In this document: positions 1-9,298 of the stretch, in pieces
Numbering within the stretch: position 1 is the stretch's first letter
How the letters are laid out: every line of letters begins with the position of its first letter
Origin: Skermania piniformis
Lineage (GTDB): Bacteria > Actinomycetota > Actinomycetes > Mycobacteriales > Mycobacteriaceae
Direction of reading: 5' to 3'
DNA: 64,000 nt
Assembly: GCF_019285775.1 (NCBI RefSeq)
Contig: NZ_CP079105.1
Span: 2,232,001-2,296,000 of the forward strand
The notes under the pieces: generated by a model
What the model was told of the DNA's origin: nothing
Seen by the model: the letters and a program-made list of their open reading frames with translations, nothing else
The model's database searches: none
Made by a program: the position numbers and the translations under genes

Positions 1-1468
1 CGAGCACGACACCGCGATCGCCCTGAACGAGGACGTGCCGGAGCGGTACCGGGCCTACGGCTGGCACGTCCAGGTGGTCGAGGGCGGTGAGAACGTCCGC
101 GGGATCGAGGCGGCGATCGAAGAAGCGAAGTCGGTTACCGACAAGCCGTCGTTCATCGCACTGCGCACGATCATCGGCTATCCCGCGCCACACAAGATGA
201 ACACCGGTGGCGTGCACGGCTCCGCCCTGGGTGCGGACGAGGTGGCCGCGACCAAGGAAGTACTCGGCTTCGACCCGACGCAGTTCTTCCAGGTCGCCGC
301 CGACGTGCTGACCCACACCCGGGAGCTGGCCGAGCGCGGCCGCCGGGCGCACGAGGACTGGAACGTCGAATTCGCCGCGTGGGCGCAGCGCGAGCCCGAA
401 CGCAAGCAGCTGCTCGACCGGCTGTCGGTGCGAGGAAAGCCGGCGGGCTGGACCGATGCGTTGCCCAGCTGGCAGCCGGGCGACAAGGCGGTGGCGACCC
501 GGTCGGCGTCCGGCGCCGTGCTCACCGCACTCGGCCCGATCCTGCCGGAGCTGTGGGGCGGCTCGGCCGACCTCGCCGGCAGCAACAACACCACGATCAA
601 GGGCGCCGATTCGTTCGGTCCGCCGTCGATCTCGACGTCGGACTGGAACGCCACCTGGTACGGGCGGACGATGCACTTCGGCATCCGCGAGCACGCGATG
701 GCCGCGATCTTGTCCGGCATCGTGCTGCACGGTCCCACCCGGCCGTACGGCGGCACGTTCCTGCAGTTCGCCGACTATATGCGCCCGTCGGTACGGCTGG
801 CCGCGCTGATGAACATCGACCCGACCTACGTCTGGACGCATGACTCGATCGGGCTGGGCGAGGACGGGCCGACCCACCAACCGGTGGAGCATTTCGCCGC
901 GCTGCGCGCGATCCCGAACCTCAGCCTGGTCCGGCCGGCGGATGCGAACGAGACCGCGGCCGCCTGGCGTGCGGTGCTGGATCGGCCCGCCGAATCCGGC
1001 CCGGTCGGGCTGGCGCTGACCCGGCAGAACGTGCCGATCCTGGCCGGGACCAGCGCCGAAGGCGTCGCGAAGGGCGGCTATGTGCTGGCCGAGGCGACCG
1101 GTGGCGAGCCGGCGGTGTTGATCATCGCGACCGGATCCGAGGTGCAACTCGCGGTCGGCGCCCGGGACCAGCTCGAGCAGGCGGGTACGCCGACCCGGGT
1201 GATCTCCATGCCCTGCGTGGAGTGGTTCGACGCCCAGGACCAGGCGTACCGCGACGAGGTGCTACCGCCGGCGGTGGTTGCGCGGGTGTCGGTCGAGGCC
1301 GGTATCGCGATGGGTTGGCAACGTTTCGTCGGCGATCGCGGGGTCACCGTCTCGCTCGAGCACTTCGGCGCCTCCGCCGACTACCAAACGCTGTACCGCG
1401 AATTCGGCCTCACCGTCGAGGCTGTCGTCGCCGCGGCCCAGCGCTCACTCACCGCCGCGAAGGGATAG
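1..1468 (+). CDS. tkt: Transketolase (5' end outside window)
   Basis: Thiamine-diphosphate enzyme moving two-carbon ketol units between sugar phosphates in the non-oxidative pentose phosphate pathway. The reading frame is open from base 2, so the gene begins upstream and the TPP-binding N-terminal part is missing here. About 488 residues are visible: the end of the PP domain, then the pyrimidine domain with FGIREHAM and [12 protein letters not shown], both typical of transketolase, then the C-terminal domain. It heads a same-strand run tkt-tal-zwf-opcA-pgl, the usual actinobacterial order, with only 4 nt to tal, so co-transcription is expected. The identification is secure; only the start is unseen. 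Confidence 0.97.
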   Translation, partial: EHDTAIALNEDVPERYRAYGWHVQVVEGGENVRGIEAAIEEAKSVTDKPSFIALRTIIGYPAPHKMNTGGVHGSALGADEVAATKEVLGFDPTQFFQVAADVLTHTRELAERGRRAHEDWNVEFAAWAQREPERKQLLDRLSVRGKPAGWTDALPSWQPGDKAVATRSASGAVLTALGPILPELWGGSADLAGSNNTTIKGADSFGPPSISTSDWNATWYGRTMHFGIREHAMAAILSGIVLHGPTRPYGGTFLQFADYMRPSVRLAALMNIDPTYVWTHDSIGLGEDGPTHQPVEHFAALRAIPNLSLVRPADANETAAAWRAVLDRPAESGPVGLALTRQNVPILAGTSAEGVAKGGYVLAEATGGEPAVLIIATGSEVQLAVGARDQLEQAGTPTRVISMPCVEWFDAQDQAYRDEVLPPAVVARVSVEAGIAMGWQRFVGDRGVTVSLEHFGASADYQTLYREFGLTVEAVVAAAQRSLTAAKG

Positions 1469-1472
1469 CTTC

Positions 1473-2597
1473 ATGTCCGAACAAAACCCCAACCTCGCCG
1501 CCTTGTCCGCCGCCGGGGTATCGGTGTGGCTGGACGACCTGTCCCGCGAGCGCATCCAGTCCGGCAACCTGCAGGAGTTGATCGACACCCACAGCGTCGT
1601 CGGCGTCACCACCAACCCGACGATCTTCCAGCACGCACTCAGCCACGGCGACAGCTACGCCACCGAGGTGGCCGAGCTGGCCGGTCGCGGGGCGAGTGTC
1701 GACGAGCTGATCCGCACGATCACCACCGACGACGTGCGCTCGGCCTGCGACGTGCTGGCGCCGGTGTACGAGGCCACCGGCGGGGTGGACGGCCGGGTAT
1801 CGATCGAGGTCGATCCGTCGCTCGCGTTCGAGGAGGACAAGACCGTCACCCAGGCGATCGAACTGTGGAAGATCGTCGACCGGCCGAACCTGCTGATCAA
1901 GATTCCGGCGACAAAGCCGGGCCTGCCGGCGATCACCCGGGTGATCGCCGAAGGAATCAGCGTGAACGTGACGTTGATCTTCTCGGTGGCCCGCTACCGC
2001 GAAGTGATGTCGGCGTACCTGGCCGGCCTGCAGGCGGCGCGCAACACCGGGCACGACCTGTCCCGGATCCACTCGGTGGCGTCGTTCTTCGTGTCCCGGG
2101 TGGACACCGAGATCGACAAGCGACTCGACGAGCTGGGCGGCGACGAACGGCTGGCACTGCGCGGCAAGGCGGGGGTGGCCAACGCGGTGCTCGCCTACGC
2201 GGCCTACCAAGAAGTGTTCGTCGACGGCGGGGACTTCCCCGAGCTGACCGCGGCGGGCGCGAACGTACAGCGGCCGCTGTGGGCCTCCACCGGGACGAAG
2301 AACCCGGATTACTCGGACACGCTCTACGTCACCGACCTGGCCGCTCCGAACACGGTGAACACCATGCCGGAGAAAACTATGCAGGCGTTCGCCGACCACG
2401 GCGAGGTGCGCGGCGACGTGGTCTCCGGGCACGCAGCCGAGGCGGCACAGCTGTTCGCGTCGCTGGAGGAAGCCGGGATCGAGATCGGCGACGTCTTCGA
2501 GGTGCTGGAGACCGAAGGGGTCGACAAGTTCATGAAATCCTGGCAAGAGCTGCTCGATGCCACGGCGGATACCATGCGGTCCGCGAAGCAGCGCTGA
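1473..2597 (+). CDS. tal: Transaldolase
   Basis: Transfers a three-carbon dihydroxyacetone unit from sedoheptulose-7-phosphate to glyceraldehyde-3-phosphate through a Schiff base on lysine. The product is 374 residues, as in the long actinobacterial/TalB-like class. Visible landmarks are VTTNPTIFQ near the N terminus and [12 protein letters not shown], which carries the catalytic lysine. I start it at the ATG 4 nt after the tkt stop (protein MSEQNPNL...); the frame is open further upstream, but that stretch is out-of-frame tkt sequence. The zwf GTG follows after 2 nt, so coupling is likely. Confidence 0.96.
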   Translation: MSEQNPNLAALSAAGVSVWLDDLSRERIQSGNLQELIDTHSVVGVTTNPTIFQHALSHGDSYATEVAELAGRGASVDELIRTITTDDVRSACDVLAPVYEATGGVDGRVSIEVDPSLAFEEDKTVTQAIELWKIVDRPNLLIKIPATKPGLPAITRVIAEGISVNVTLIFSVARYREVMSAYLAGLQAARNTGHDLSRIHSVASFFVSRVDTEIDKRLDELGGDERLALRGKAGVANAVLAYAAYQEVFVDGGDFPELTAAGANVQRPLWASTGTKNPDYSDTLYVTDLAAPNTVNTMPEKTMQAFADHGEVRGDVVSGHAAEAAQLFASLEEAGIEIGDVFEVLETEGVDKFMKSWQELLDATADTMRSAKQR

Positions 2598-2599
2598 CC

Positions 2600-4174
2600 G
2601 TGTCGCCCGACTCCGCGTCGCTCGATTCGGTGCACGCCACTCGGTCGTCGGGCAAGTCGGCGAACCCGCTCCGCGATCCGCGGGACAAGCGGGTGCCGGA
2701 GATCGCCGGGCCGTGCAGCTTGGTGATCTTCGGCGTTACCGGCGACCTGGCCCGGAAGAAGCTGCTTCCGGCGATCTACGATCTGGCCAACCGCGGGCTG
2801 CTGCCGCCCGAGTTCGCGCTGCTCGGCTTCGCCCGCCGGGACTACGCCCACGAGGATTTCGCCGCCGTGGTCAAGGATGCGGTGGTCGCCCACGCCCGCA
2901 CCCCGTTTCGAGACGAGGTGTGGGACCGGCTGGCCGAGGGCATCCGGTTCGTCAAGGGCACCTTCGACGACGACGACGCCTTCGACCGGCTCGCCGCGGA
3001 GCTGAAACAGCTGGACACCGAACGCGGCACCGGCGGTAATCACGCGTTCTATCTGGCGATTCCGCCGGACACCTTCCCGGTGGTGCTGCGCCAGCTGGAA
3101 CGCTCCGGACTGTCGCAATCTGGCGACGACCGGTGGCGCCGGGTGGTGATCGAAAAACCGTTCGGGCACGACCTGGACAGCGCCGAGAAACTGAACGCGC
3201 TGGTGAATCGGGTGTTCCCGGAAGAAACCGTGTTCCGGATCGACCACTATCTGGGCAAGGAGACGGTGCAGAACATTCTGGCGCTGCGCTTTGCCAACCA
3301 GCTGTTCGAGCCGCTGTGGAACGCGCACTACGTCGACCACGTACAGATCACCATGGCCGAGGACATCGGGCTGGGCGGCCGCGCCGGATATTACGACGGA
3401 ATCGGCGCGGCCCGTGACGTGATCCAGAATCACCTGCTGCAGTTGCTCGCGATCACCGCGATGGAGGAGCCGGTGAGCTTCTCGGCGACCGAACTGCACG
3501 CGGAGAAGATCAAGGTGCTCTCGGCGACCCGGCTGGCCGAGCCGTTGGCCGAAACGACGGCCCGAGGCCAGTACGCGGCCGGTTGGCAAGGCAGTGAGAA
3601 AGTGGTCGGACTGCTCGACGAGCAGGGATTCTCGCCGGAGTCACGGACCGAAACCTTCGCCGCGATCACCCTGGAGATCGCATCGCGGCGCTGGGCCGGG
3701 GTGCCGTTCTATCTGCGCACCGGGAAACGGCTGGGACGGCGGGTGACCGAGATCGCGCTGGTCTTCAAGCGCGCACCGCACCTCCCGTTCGACGCCACGA
3801 TGACCGCAGAGCTCGGGCAGAACGCGCTGGTCATCCGGGTGCAGCCGGACGAGGGCGTGACCGTGCGGTTCGGCTCGAAGGTGCCCGGGCCGGGGATGGA
3901 AGTCCGCGATGTGAACATGGACTTCTCCTACGGGGAGGCATTCACCGAAAACTCCCCCGAGGCCTACGAGCGGCTGATCCTGGATGTGCTGCTGGGCGTG
4001 CCGTCGCTGTTCCCGGTGAATGCCGAGGTCGAGCTGTCCTGGAAGATCCTCGATCCGGCGCTGGACTACTGGGCGGCACACGGTGCCCCTGATCCGTACG
4101 AGTCGGGCGGCTGGGGCCCCGCGTCGGCCGACGCGATGGTCCGTCGGACCGGCCGGGAATGGCGGCGGCCATGA
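2600..4174 (+). CDS. zwf: Glucose-6-phosphate 1-dehydrogenase
   Basis: Oxidises glucose-6-phosphate to 6-phosphogluconolactone with NADP, the entry to the oxidative pentose phosphate pathway. 524 residues from a GTG 2 nt after the tal stop. The Rossmann motif is GVTGDLARKK near residue 50, and the substrate/catalytic signature is RIDHYLGKE. The frame is open far upstream through tal, but the family begins about 40 residues before the Rossmann motif, which fits this GTG. The stop overlaps the opcA start as ATGA. In actinobacteria OpcA is needed for full activity of this enzyme, consistent with the gene order. Confidence 0.96.
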   Translation: MSPDSASLDSVHATRSSGKSANPLRDPRDKRVPEIAGPCSLVIFGVTGDLARKKLLPAIYDLANRGLLPPEFALLGFARRDYAHEDFAAVVKDAVVAHARTPFRDEVWDRLAEGIRFVKGTFDDDDAFDRLAAELKQLDTERGTGGNHAFYLAIPPDTFPVVLRQLERSGLSQSGDDRWRRVVIEKPFGHDLDSAEKLNALVNRVFPEETVFRIDHYLGKETVQNILALRFANQLFEPLWNAHYVDHVQITMAEDIGLGGRAGYYDGIGAARDVIQNHLLQLLAITAMEEPVSFSATELHAEKIKVLSATRLAEPLAETTARGQYAAGWQGSEKVVGLLDEQGFSPESRTETFAAITLEIASRRWAGVPFYLRTGKRLGRRVTEIALVFKRAPHLPFDATMTAELGQNALVIRVQPDEGVTVRFGSKVPGPGMEVRDVNMDFSYGEAFTENSPEAYERLILDVLLGVPSLFPVNAEVELSWKILDPALDYWAAHGAPDPYESGGWGPASADAMVRRTGREWRRP

Positions 4175-5076
4175 TCGTCGACCTGCCCGATACCGACACC
4201 GGTGCGGTGAACAAAAAGCTGCTCGCGCTGCGCGAAGAGGACGGAGTGGTCACCCTCGGCCGGGTGTTGACCCTGGTGATCTGCATCCGGGCCGACGATG
4301 CGGAAGAGGCCGCGGCGATCGACGCCGCCGCGGCCGCCGGTCGTGAGCATCCGTGTCGGGTGATCGTGCTGGCCCGCGGACGCAGCGACGCGGCCACCGG
4401 GATGGACGCGCAGATCCGGCTCGGCGACGGCGCCTCCGAGGTGGTGGTGCTGCGGTTGCGTGGCGAGCTGCGCGACCATCAGGACAGCGTGGTGATGCCG
4501 TTCCTGTTGCCGGACACCCCGGTGGTGGCCTGGTGGCCGGATCACGCGCCGAGTGCGCCGGCCGAAAGCGCGGTGGGCCGGCTGGCGGTGCGCCGGATCA
4601 CCGACGCGACCAACGCCCGCGACCCGCTGGCAGCGATCCGCAGCCGCCGCGCGGTCTACTCCGCCGGCGATACCGATCTGGCTTGGGCCCGGATCACCCG
4701 GTGGCGTGCGCTGCTCACCGCCACACTGGACGAACCGCCGTACGAGCCGGTCACCTCGGTGACCGTATCCGGCCTCCGGGACGAGCCGGCGCTCGATCTG
4801 CTGGCCGGCTGGCTGGCCGATCGGCTGCGCTGCCCGGTCCGGCGAGTCGTCGGCGACCTCCGGGTAGACCTGATCCGACCGAGTGAGACCGTGTCGGTCA
4901 GTCGGCCGCAGGACGGACCTACCGCAACGCTGAGCCGGTCCGGTCGGCCGGACCGGCTGGTCGCCCTGGCTCGCCGGGAGACTCGGGAATGCCTTGCCGA
5001 AGACCTGCGCCGACTCGACGCCGACGAGATCTACGCCGGCGCATTGGACGGATTGGAACGGGTCAGTCATGACTGA
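4171..5076 (+). CDS. opcA: Glucose-6-phosphate dehydrogenase assembly protein OpcA
   Basis: Actinobacterial and cyanobacterial partner that assembles or activates Zwf. 301 residues. The product begins MIVDLPDT, the conserved start of OpcA proteins, so I prefer the ATG at 4171 (overlapping the zwf stop as ATGA) over the ATG at 4159. The middle holds a WWPDHAP-type segment characteristic of the family. It overlaps the start of pgl by 8 nt. No catalytic motif is expected; the assignment rests on family sequence and on its fixed place between zwf and pgl. Confidence 0.95.
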   Translation: MIVDLPDTDTGAVNKKLLALREEDGVVTLGRVLTLVICIRADDAEEAAAIDAAAAAGREHPCRVIVLARGRSDAATGMDAQIRLGDGASEVVVLRLRGELRDHQDSVVMPFLLPDTPVVAWWPDHAPSAPAESAVGRLAVRRITDATNARDPLAAIRSRRAVYSAGDTDLAWARITRWRALLTATLDEPPYEPVTSVTVSGLRDEPALDLLAGWLADRLRCPVRRVVGDLRVDLIRPSETVSVSRPQDGPTATLSRSGRPDRLVALARRETRECLAEDLRRLDADEIYAGALDGLERVSHD

Positions 5077-5779
5077 AACAACGGTGCGCCGGTTCGCCGA
5101 CCCGGACGAGGTCGCCGTGGCCGCGGCGGCGCTGTTCCGGAACGTGGTGGTCGCTGCCCAGCGCGCCCGGGGGTCGGCAGCGGTGGTGCTGACCGGCGGT
5201 GGCGTAGGGATAGCCACCTTGGCGCAGCTGCGCGACGAACCGGGCGAGGTGGACTGGCGGCAGCTCGACATCTATTGGGGCGACGATCGATTCGTACCCG
5301 GCGCGGACCCGGACCGCAACGAGCTGCAGGCACGGCATGCATTGCTGGACCACGTGTCGGTCGACCCCGCCCGGGTACATGCGATCTCGGCATCGGACGG
5401 ACCGCAGCCGGACCCGGCGGATGCCGCCGCCGCGTACGCGCAGCTCCTGCCCGATCGGTTCGACCTGCACCTGCTCGGCATGGGGCCCGAGGGTCATGTG
5501 AATTCGCTGTTCCCGCATACCGATGCCGTGCGGGAGACAGCGCTGTCGGTGGTCGCGGTGACCGACTCGCCGAAGCCGCCGCCGATTCGGGTCACCCTCA
5601 CCATCCCGGCGATCCGGCGGGCGCACACGGTGTGCCTCACGGTCACCGGGGCGGCCAAGGCGGATGCCGTCGCGGCCGCAATAGGTGGCGCCGACCCGGT
5701 CGATGTGCCGGCCGCCGGCGCACAGGGTTCTGCCGAAACCGTGTGGTTGCTGGATCGATCGGCGGCCGGACGACTCTGA
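5069..5779 (+). CDS. pgl: 6-phosphogluconolactonase
   Basis: Hydrolyses 6-phosphogluconolactone, the product of Zwf, to 6-phosphogluconate. 236 residues, the usual length of the DevB/Pgl family (glucosamine-6-phosphate isomerase fold). Visible motifs are the N-terminal TGGGVG phosphate loop, YWGDDRFVP, and GMGPEGHVNSLFPH, which holds the catalytic histidine. The start (MTETTVRR) lies inside the end of opcA. Last gene of the operon. No gnd gene for the next step is present anywhere in this window. Confidence 0.95.
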   Translation: MTETTVRRFADPDEVAVAAAALFRNVVVAAQRARGSAAVVLTGGGVGIATLAQLRDEPGEVDWRQLDIYWGDDRFVPGADPDRNELQARHALLDHVSVDPARVHAISASDGPQPDPADAAAAYAQLLPDRFDLHLLGMGPEGHVNSLFPHTDAVRETALSVVAVTDSPKPPPIRVTLTIPAIRRAHTVCLTVTGAAKADAVAAAIGGADPVDVPAAGAQGSAETVWLLDRSAAGRL

Positions 5780-5832
5780 CGCACCAGTTCGACCCCGACC
5801 GACACCCGCGCCCAGCCGACCGGCACCGGCGT

Positions 5833-8112
5833 ATGGAAAGATCATCTTCCGTCGTGACCACCGCAGCGAGTACCCGACCCGGCCGTCACCGCGCGGCCCC
5901 CAGCCGGGTCGAGCGGCGGACAACGCGTCGTCCCGAACCCCGGGCACCGATCCGGGACGATCGCAGTTTCCGGGTCGATATCGAGGGTTTACGCGGCATC
6001 GCGGTGTTGGCGGTGGTGTTGTTCCACGCCGGCCTCCCCGGGATCGGCGGCGGTTTCGTCGGCGTCGACGTGTTCTTCGTGATCTCCGGATTTCTGATCA
6101 CCGGGTTGCTCTGGCGCGAGCTGGACAGCTACGGCACGATCCGGCTGGCCCGGTTCTACGCGGCCCGAGCACGACGGCTGCTGCCGGCGGCCTGCGTGGT
6201 ACTGGTGGCGACCGCCTACGGTGCGATTCTGCTGCTGCCGCCGTTGCGGTTGCGCGACGTCTTGCTCGACGGCGCGGCCAGCGCGCTCTACGTGGGTAAC
6301 TATCGGTTCGCTATCCAGGGCACGGACTATCTGGCGGCGGACGCGCCGCCGTCGCCGTTCCAGCACTACTGGTCGTTGTGCGTGGAGGAACAGTTCTACC
6401 TGCTGTGGCCGGCGATCCTGATCGCGGTGGCCTGGCTGATCCGGCGCGCCGCTCGACCGCGCACCGGCCAGCACGGCCGGACCAGCCATCGCGCCCGCCG
6501 AACCGACGTCCGGAGTCGCTGCCTGTACACCCTCGCCGCGATCGGGCTGCTGTCGTTCCTCGCGGATCTGGCGACCACGACGAACCTGCCGCCGTGGGCG
6601 TTCTTCTCCCTCCCCACCCGGGCCTGGGAACTGGCGATCGGCGGCGCGGTTGCGCTCACCGCATGGCGCTGGCGGGAACTCGCGCCGGCGGCTTTGCGTG
6701 CGCTGGGCTGGGCCGGCCTGGCGCTGATCGCGCTGGCCTGCCTGGTGCTCGACGAATCCACGCCGTACCCGGGAACGGCGGCGTTGCTGCCCACCGTCGG
6801 GACCGCGCTGGTGATCGTATCCGGCTGCGGCCGAACGATGTCCGATGCCGGTCGGATTCTGGCCACGCCGGCGTTGCGGACCACCGGGCGGCTGTCCTAC
6901 TCGCTCTACCTGTGGCATTGGCCGGTGTTGCTGCTGGCTCCGGCCGCGCTCGAGCGCGACCTCGGGTTGTCCGAGCGGATCATCGCGGTGGCCGTCGCCG
7001 TCGGATTGGCCGCGTTGACCATGCAGTTCGTCGAGAAGCCGGTCCGGTATGCGGCCGCGCTGCGCGCCTCACCGGCGGCCGGCCTGGCGGTCGGCGGCGT
7101 CGCCACCGCGATCGCGTTGAGCACCACGCTGGTCTTGGCGGTCGCCGGGCCGACGCCGGTCGGACACGGCGCCGCCGCACCGTCGGTGACCATCGCGGCA
7201 CCCGCGCCCACCCAACCGGCCGCCGGAGCCGCGGCCGCACCGGCACCCAACACGCTGGTAGAGCAGCTGACCGCGCAGGTACAGGCGGCGGTCGCCGCCT
7301 CGGCGGGGGCACGTCCGGTGCCGTCGAACCTGTCCCCCGCGCTTGCCGACGCCGCCGGCGACAAACCGGCCGTCTTCACCAACGGCTGTGTCCGCTCCTG
7401 GCTGGATCTGGGCCAACCCGAGTGCGGCACCGGCGTGACCCGGTCGACGACCACCGTCGCCCTGGTCGGTGATTCACATGCCGCGATGTGGCAACCGGCG
7501 CTGGAGTTGATCGCCGACCGGCGACAGTGGCGATTGGAGACGATGGCCAAGGTCACCTGCCCGTTGATGGACCTGCCGATCACCAGCCCGTATCTCGGGC
7601 GCACGTACACCGAATGCGAACGGTGGCGCGCCGACGTGCTCGCCCGGCTGCGGGCGGAACGACCGAAGCTGGTGGTGCTCGGGATGTCCCGGCGCTACGG
7701 CGGCGACTTCGGCTTCGTCAGCTACGACCGGGCGTGGCAGGACACGCTGGGTCGGCTGGTCGCCGAACTCCGCGCGGCGGGCTCGGCGGTGCTCGTGCTC
7801 GGTCCGGTGCCCGACCCGCATTCGATCGTGCCCACCTGCCTGTCCGCCCACCCGGACAACGCGTCGGCCTGTGCCCCGACCCGGCCGGTAGCGGTGAACG
7901 ATGCCGGGATCGCGAACGAGACGACCGCCGTATCATCGGCGGGCGGCCGGTACGCCGATCTCACCCAGCTGTTCTGCACCGCGGAGCAGTGCCCGGTGAT
8001 CGTCGGCAACAACCTGGTCTACCGGGACGACAACCACCTCACGGTGGAGTACGCGCGCACCTTGACGTCGGTGATCGAAGCACTGGCCGATCGCGCGCTC
8101 GCACCTGCCTGA
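5833..8112 (+). CDS. Acyltransferase-3 / SGNH membrane acyltransferase (OafA-like)
   Basis: Likely O-acetylates or O-acylates a cell-envelope polysaccharide or lipid. 759 residues from the ATG at 5833; an in-frame GTG at 5854 is an alternative. After a basic Pro/Arg-rich tail, residues ~45-430 form the multi-spanning acyltransferase-3 domain, opening FRVDIEGLRGIAVLAVV with the FHAG histidine and FFVISGFLIT. A linker rich in Ala/Pro (~460-480) leads to an extracytoplasmic SGNH domain with GDSHAAMWQP (~546, nucleophile serine) and DDNHLT (~732, Asp-His pair). Both catalytic modules look intact. The substrate cannot be told from sequence. It lies between pgl and secG, with no obvious glycan-gene neighbours. 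Confidence 0.9.
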   Translation: MERSSSVVTTAASTRPGRHRAAPSRVERRTTRRPEPRAPIRDDRSFRVDIEGLRGIAVLAVVLFHAGLPGIGGGFVGVDVFFVISGFLITGLLWRELDSYGTIRLARFYAARARRLLPAACVVLVATAYGAILLLPPLRLRDVLLDGAASALYVGNYRFAIQGTDYLAADAPPSPFQHYWSLCVEEQFYLLWPAILIAVAWLIRRAARPRTGQHGRTSHRARRTDVRSRCLYTLAAIGLLSFLADLATTTNLPPWAFFSLPTRAWELAIGGAVALTAWRWRELAPAALRALGWAGLALIALACLVLDESTPYPGTAALLPTVGTALVIVSGCGRTMSDAGRILATPALRTTGRLSYSLYLWHWPVLLLAPAALERDLGLSERIIAVAVAVGLAALTMQFVEKPVRYAAALRASPAAGLAVGGVATAIALSTTLVLAVAGPTPVGHGAAAPSVTIAAPAPTQPAAGAAAAPAPNTLVEQLTAQVQAAVAASAGARPVPSNLSPALADAAGDKPAVFTNGCVRSWLDLGQPECGTGVTRSTTTVALVGDSHAAMWQPALELIADRRQWRLETMAKVTCPLMDLPITSPYLGRTYTECERWRADVLARLRAERPKLVVLGMSRRYGGDFGFVSYDRAWQDTLGRLVAELRAAGSAVLVLGPVPDPHSIVPTCLSAHPDNASACAPTRPVAVNDAGIANETTAVSSAGGRYADLTQLFCTAEQCPVIVGNNLVYRDDNHLTVEYARTLTSVIEALADRALAPA

Positions 8113-8320
8113 GCAGCAGCGACTCACGTCCGACTCGCCCGGCCGGTTCGGCGACCACCGGATCTGCCACCGGCACAGACTGCGGCGCGCCCGCCTCGAC
8201 AACCTTCCGGCGCTCGGCGGCGGCCTACTCGACATCCTCGAACAGCTGGCATATCCCCCACCCCTTTCACCTCTTCCGACGGTGCAGGGTGGGCGACGGT
8301 TCCCGGGGTAACGCAGGCCG
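8113..8320. other. Intergenic, no gene recognised
   Basis: About 210 bp between two convergent genes (acyltransferase and secG). Short frames exist, but none has a family match that I recognise. No clear stem-loop with a T tract is visible. Confidence 0.5.
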
Positions 8321-8554
8321 CTAGGCGAACTTGATCTCCAAGCCGATCCCGATGATCGCGATGAACCAGATCATGCCGGTGAAAACGGTGAGCCGGTCCA
8401 GGTTGCGCTCCACCACGGTAGAACCGGCCGCACTGGACTGGACGCCGCCACCGAACAAGCTGGACAAGCCGCCGCCTTTGGCCCGGTGCAGCAGCACCAG
8501 CAGCACCAGCAGCACGCTGGTGACCACCAGTGTGATGTCCAGAAACGTCTTCAT
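8321..8554 (-). CDS. secG: SecG, preprotein translocase subunit
   Basis: Small membrane subunit of the SecYEG translocon that assists protein export. 77 residues: an N-terminal membrane helix (ITLVVTSVLLVLLVLLH), the conserved loop RAKGGGLSSLFGGG, and a second helix (FTGMIWFIAIIGIGLEI). I start it at the ATG at 8554, not at longer in-frame options, because SecG begins directly before the first helix and a -10 box lies 7 nt upstream. secG normally follows tpiA/ppc in actinobacteria; here a plus-strand gene sits between it and ppc. Confidence 0.95.
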   Translation of the reverse strand: MKTFLDITLVVTSVLLVLLVLLHRAKGGGLSSLFGGGVQSSAAGSTVVERNLDRLTVFTGMIWFIAIIGIGLEIKFA

Positions 8555-8561
8555 GGCGGTC

Positions 8562-8567
8562 AGTCTA
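8562..8567 (-). promoter_or_regulatory. Leaderless -10 box of secG
   Basis: On the minus strand TAGACT (TANNNT type) is followed by 7 nt and then the secG ATG, so the mRNA probably starts at the start codon. There is no Shine-Dalgarno sequence between. Confidence 0.55.
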
Positions 8568-8620
8568 ACGACGCCGGAACCAGGGCCGGGGTGCACCCTT
8601 CGGCGTGGCAGGCTCGACGC

Positions 8621-9298
8621 ATGACGGATCCCACGGCGATCGGTACGGCGGGTGGCTCCGCGGACCGACCGGCCACGTTCTTCGCCGGGCCGGACGAGTT
8701 CCGCCGGTGGCTGACGACGTACCACGCAACCGCGACTGATCTATGGATGGGGCTGTACAAGAAGCACGTGCCCGATCGCGGCCTGACCTGGCACCAGGCC
8801 GTACCCGAGGCATTGTGTTTCGGGTGGATCGACTCGGTGGTACAGCGGATCGACGACGACGCGGTGCGGCAACGCTGGACACCACGACGGCCGGGCAGCA
8901 ATTGGTCGGCGGTCAACATCGAGCATGTCGCCCGGCTCACCGCCGAAGGCCGGATGCAGCCCGCCGGGCTCGCCGCGTTCGAACGGCGGCGTGCGGACCG
9001 ATCCGGCGTGTACTCCTACGAAAACCCGCCGGGCGAGCTGCCGCCCGACTATGCCGGACGGCTGGCCGCCGACCCGGCGGCCGGCGCATTCTGGGCGGCG
9101 GCCACCGCTTCCTACCGGCGCGTCGCGATCAACTGGGTCAACACCGCCAAGCAGCAGGCCACCCGGGACAAGCGGATGGCGCAGCTGATCGCCGACAGTG
9201 CGGCCGGGCGGCTGATCCCGTCGCAGCGCTACGGCGTCGCGCCGACCTGGGTCGAACGGGCCGCCGCCGCTGCGCGTGCGGCGGGCGAGCTACCCTGA
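8621..9298 (+). CDS. YdeI/OmpD-associated family protein
   Basis: 225 residues. The stretch from [12 protein letters not shown] through [31 protein letters not shown] to the C-terminal AAPTWVE-like end matches the YdeI family, named from E. coli YdeI and called bacteriocin-protection or OmpD-associated in databases. The biochemical role is not established. ATG at 8621 is preceded by CAGGCT and 6 nt, a weaker version of the leaderless promoters nearby. It lies on the opposite strand between ppc and secG and overlaps the ppc 3' end by 9 nt, so it is an insertion into a usually contiguous cluster. Confidence 0.85.
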   Translation: MTDPTAIGTAGGSADRPATFFAGPDEFRRWLTTYHATATDLWMGLYKKHVPDRGLTWHQAVPEALCFGWIDSVVQRIDDDAVRQRWTPRRPGSNWSAVNIEHVARLTAEGRMQPAGLAAFERRRADRSGVYSYENPPGELPPDYAGRLAADPAAGAFWAAATASYRRVAINWVNTAKQQATRDKRMAQLIADSAAGRLIPSQRYGVAPTWVERAAAAARAAGELP

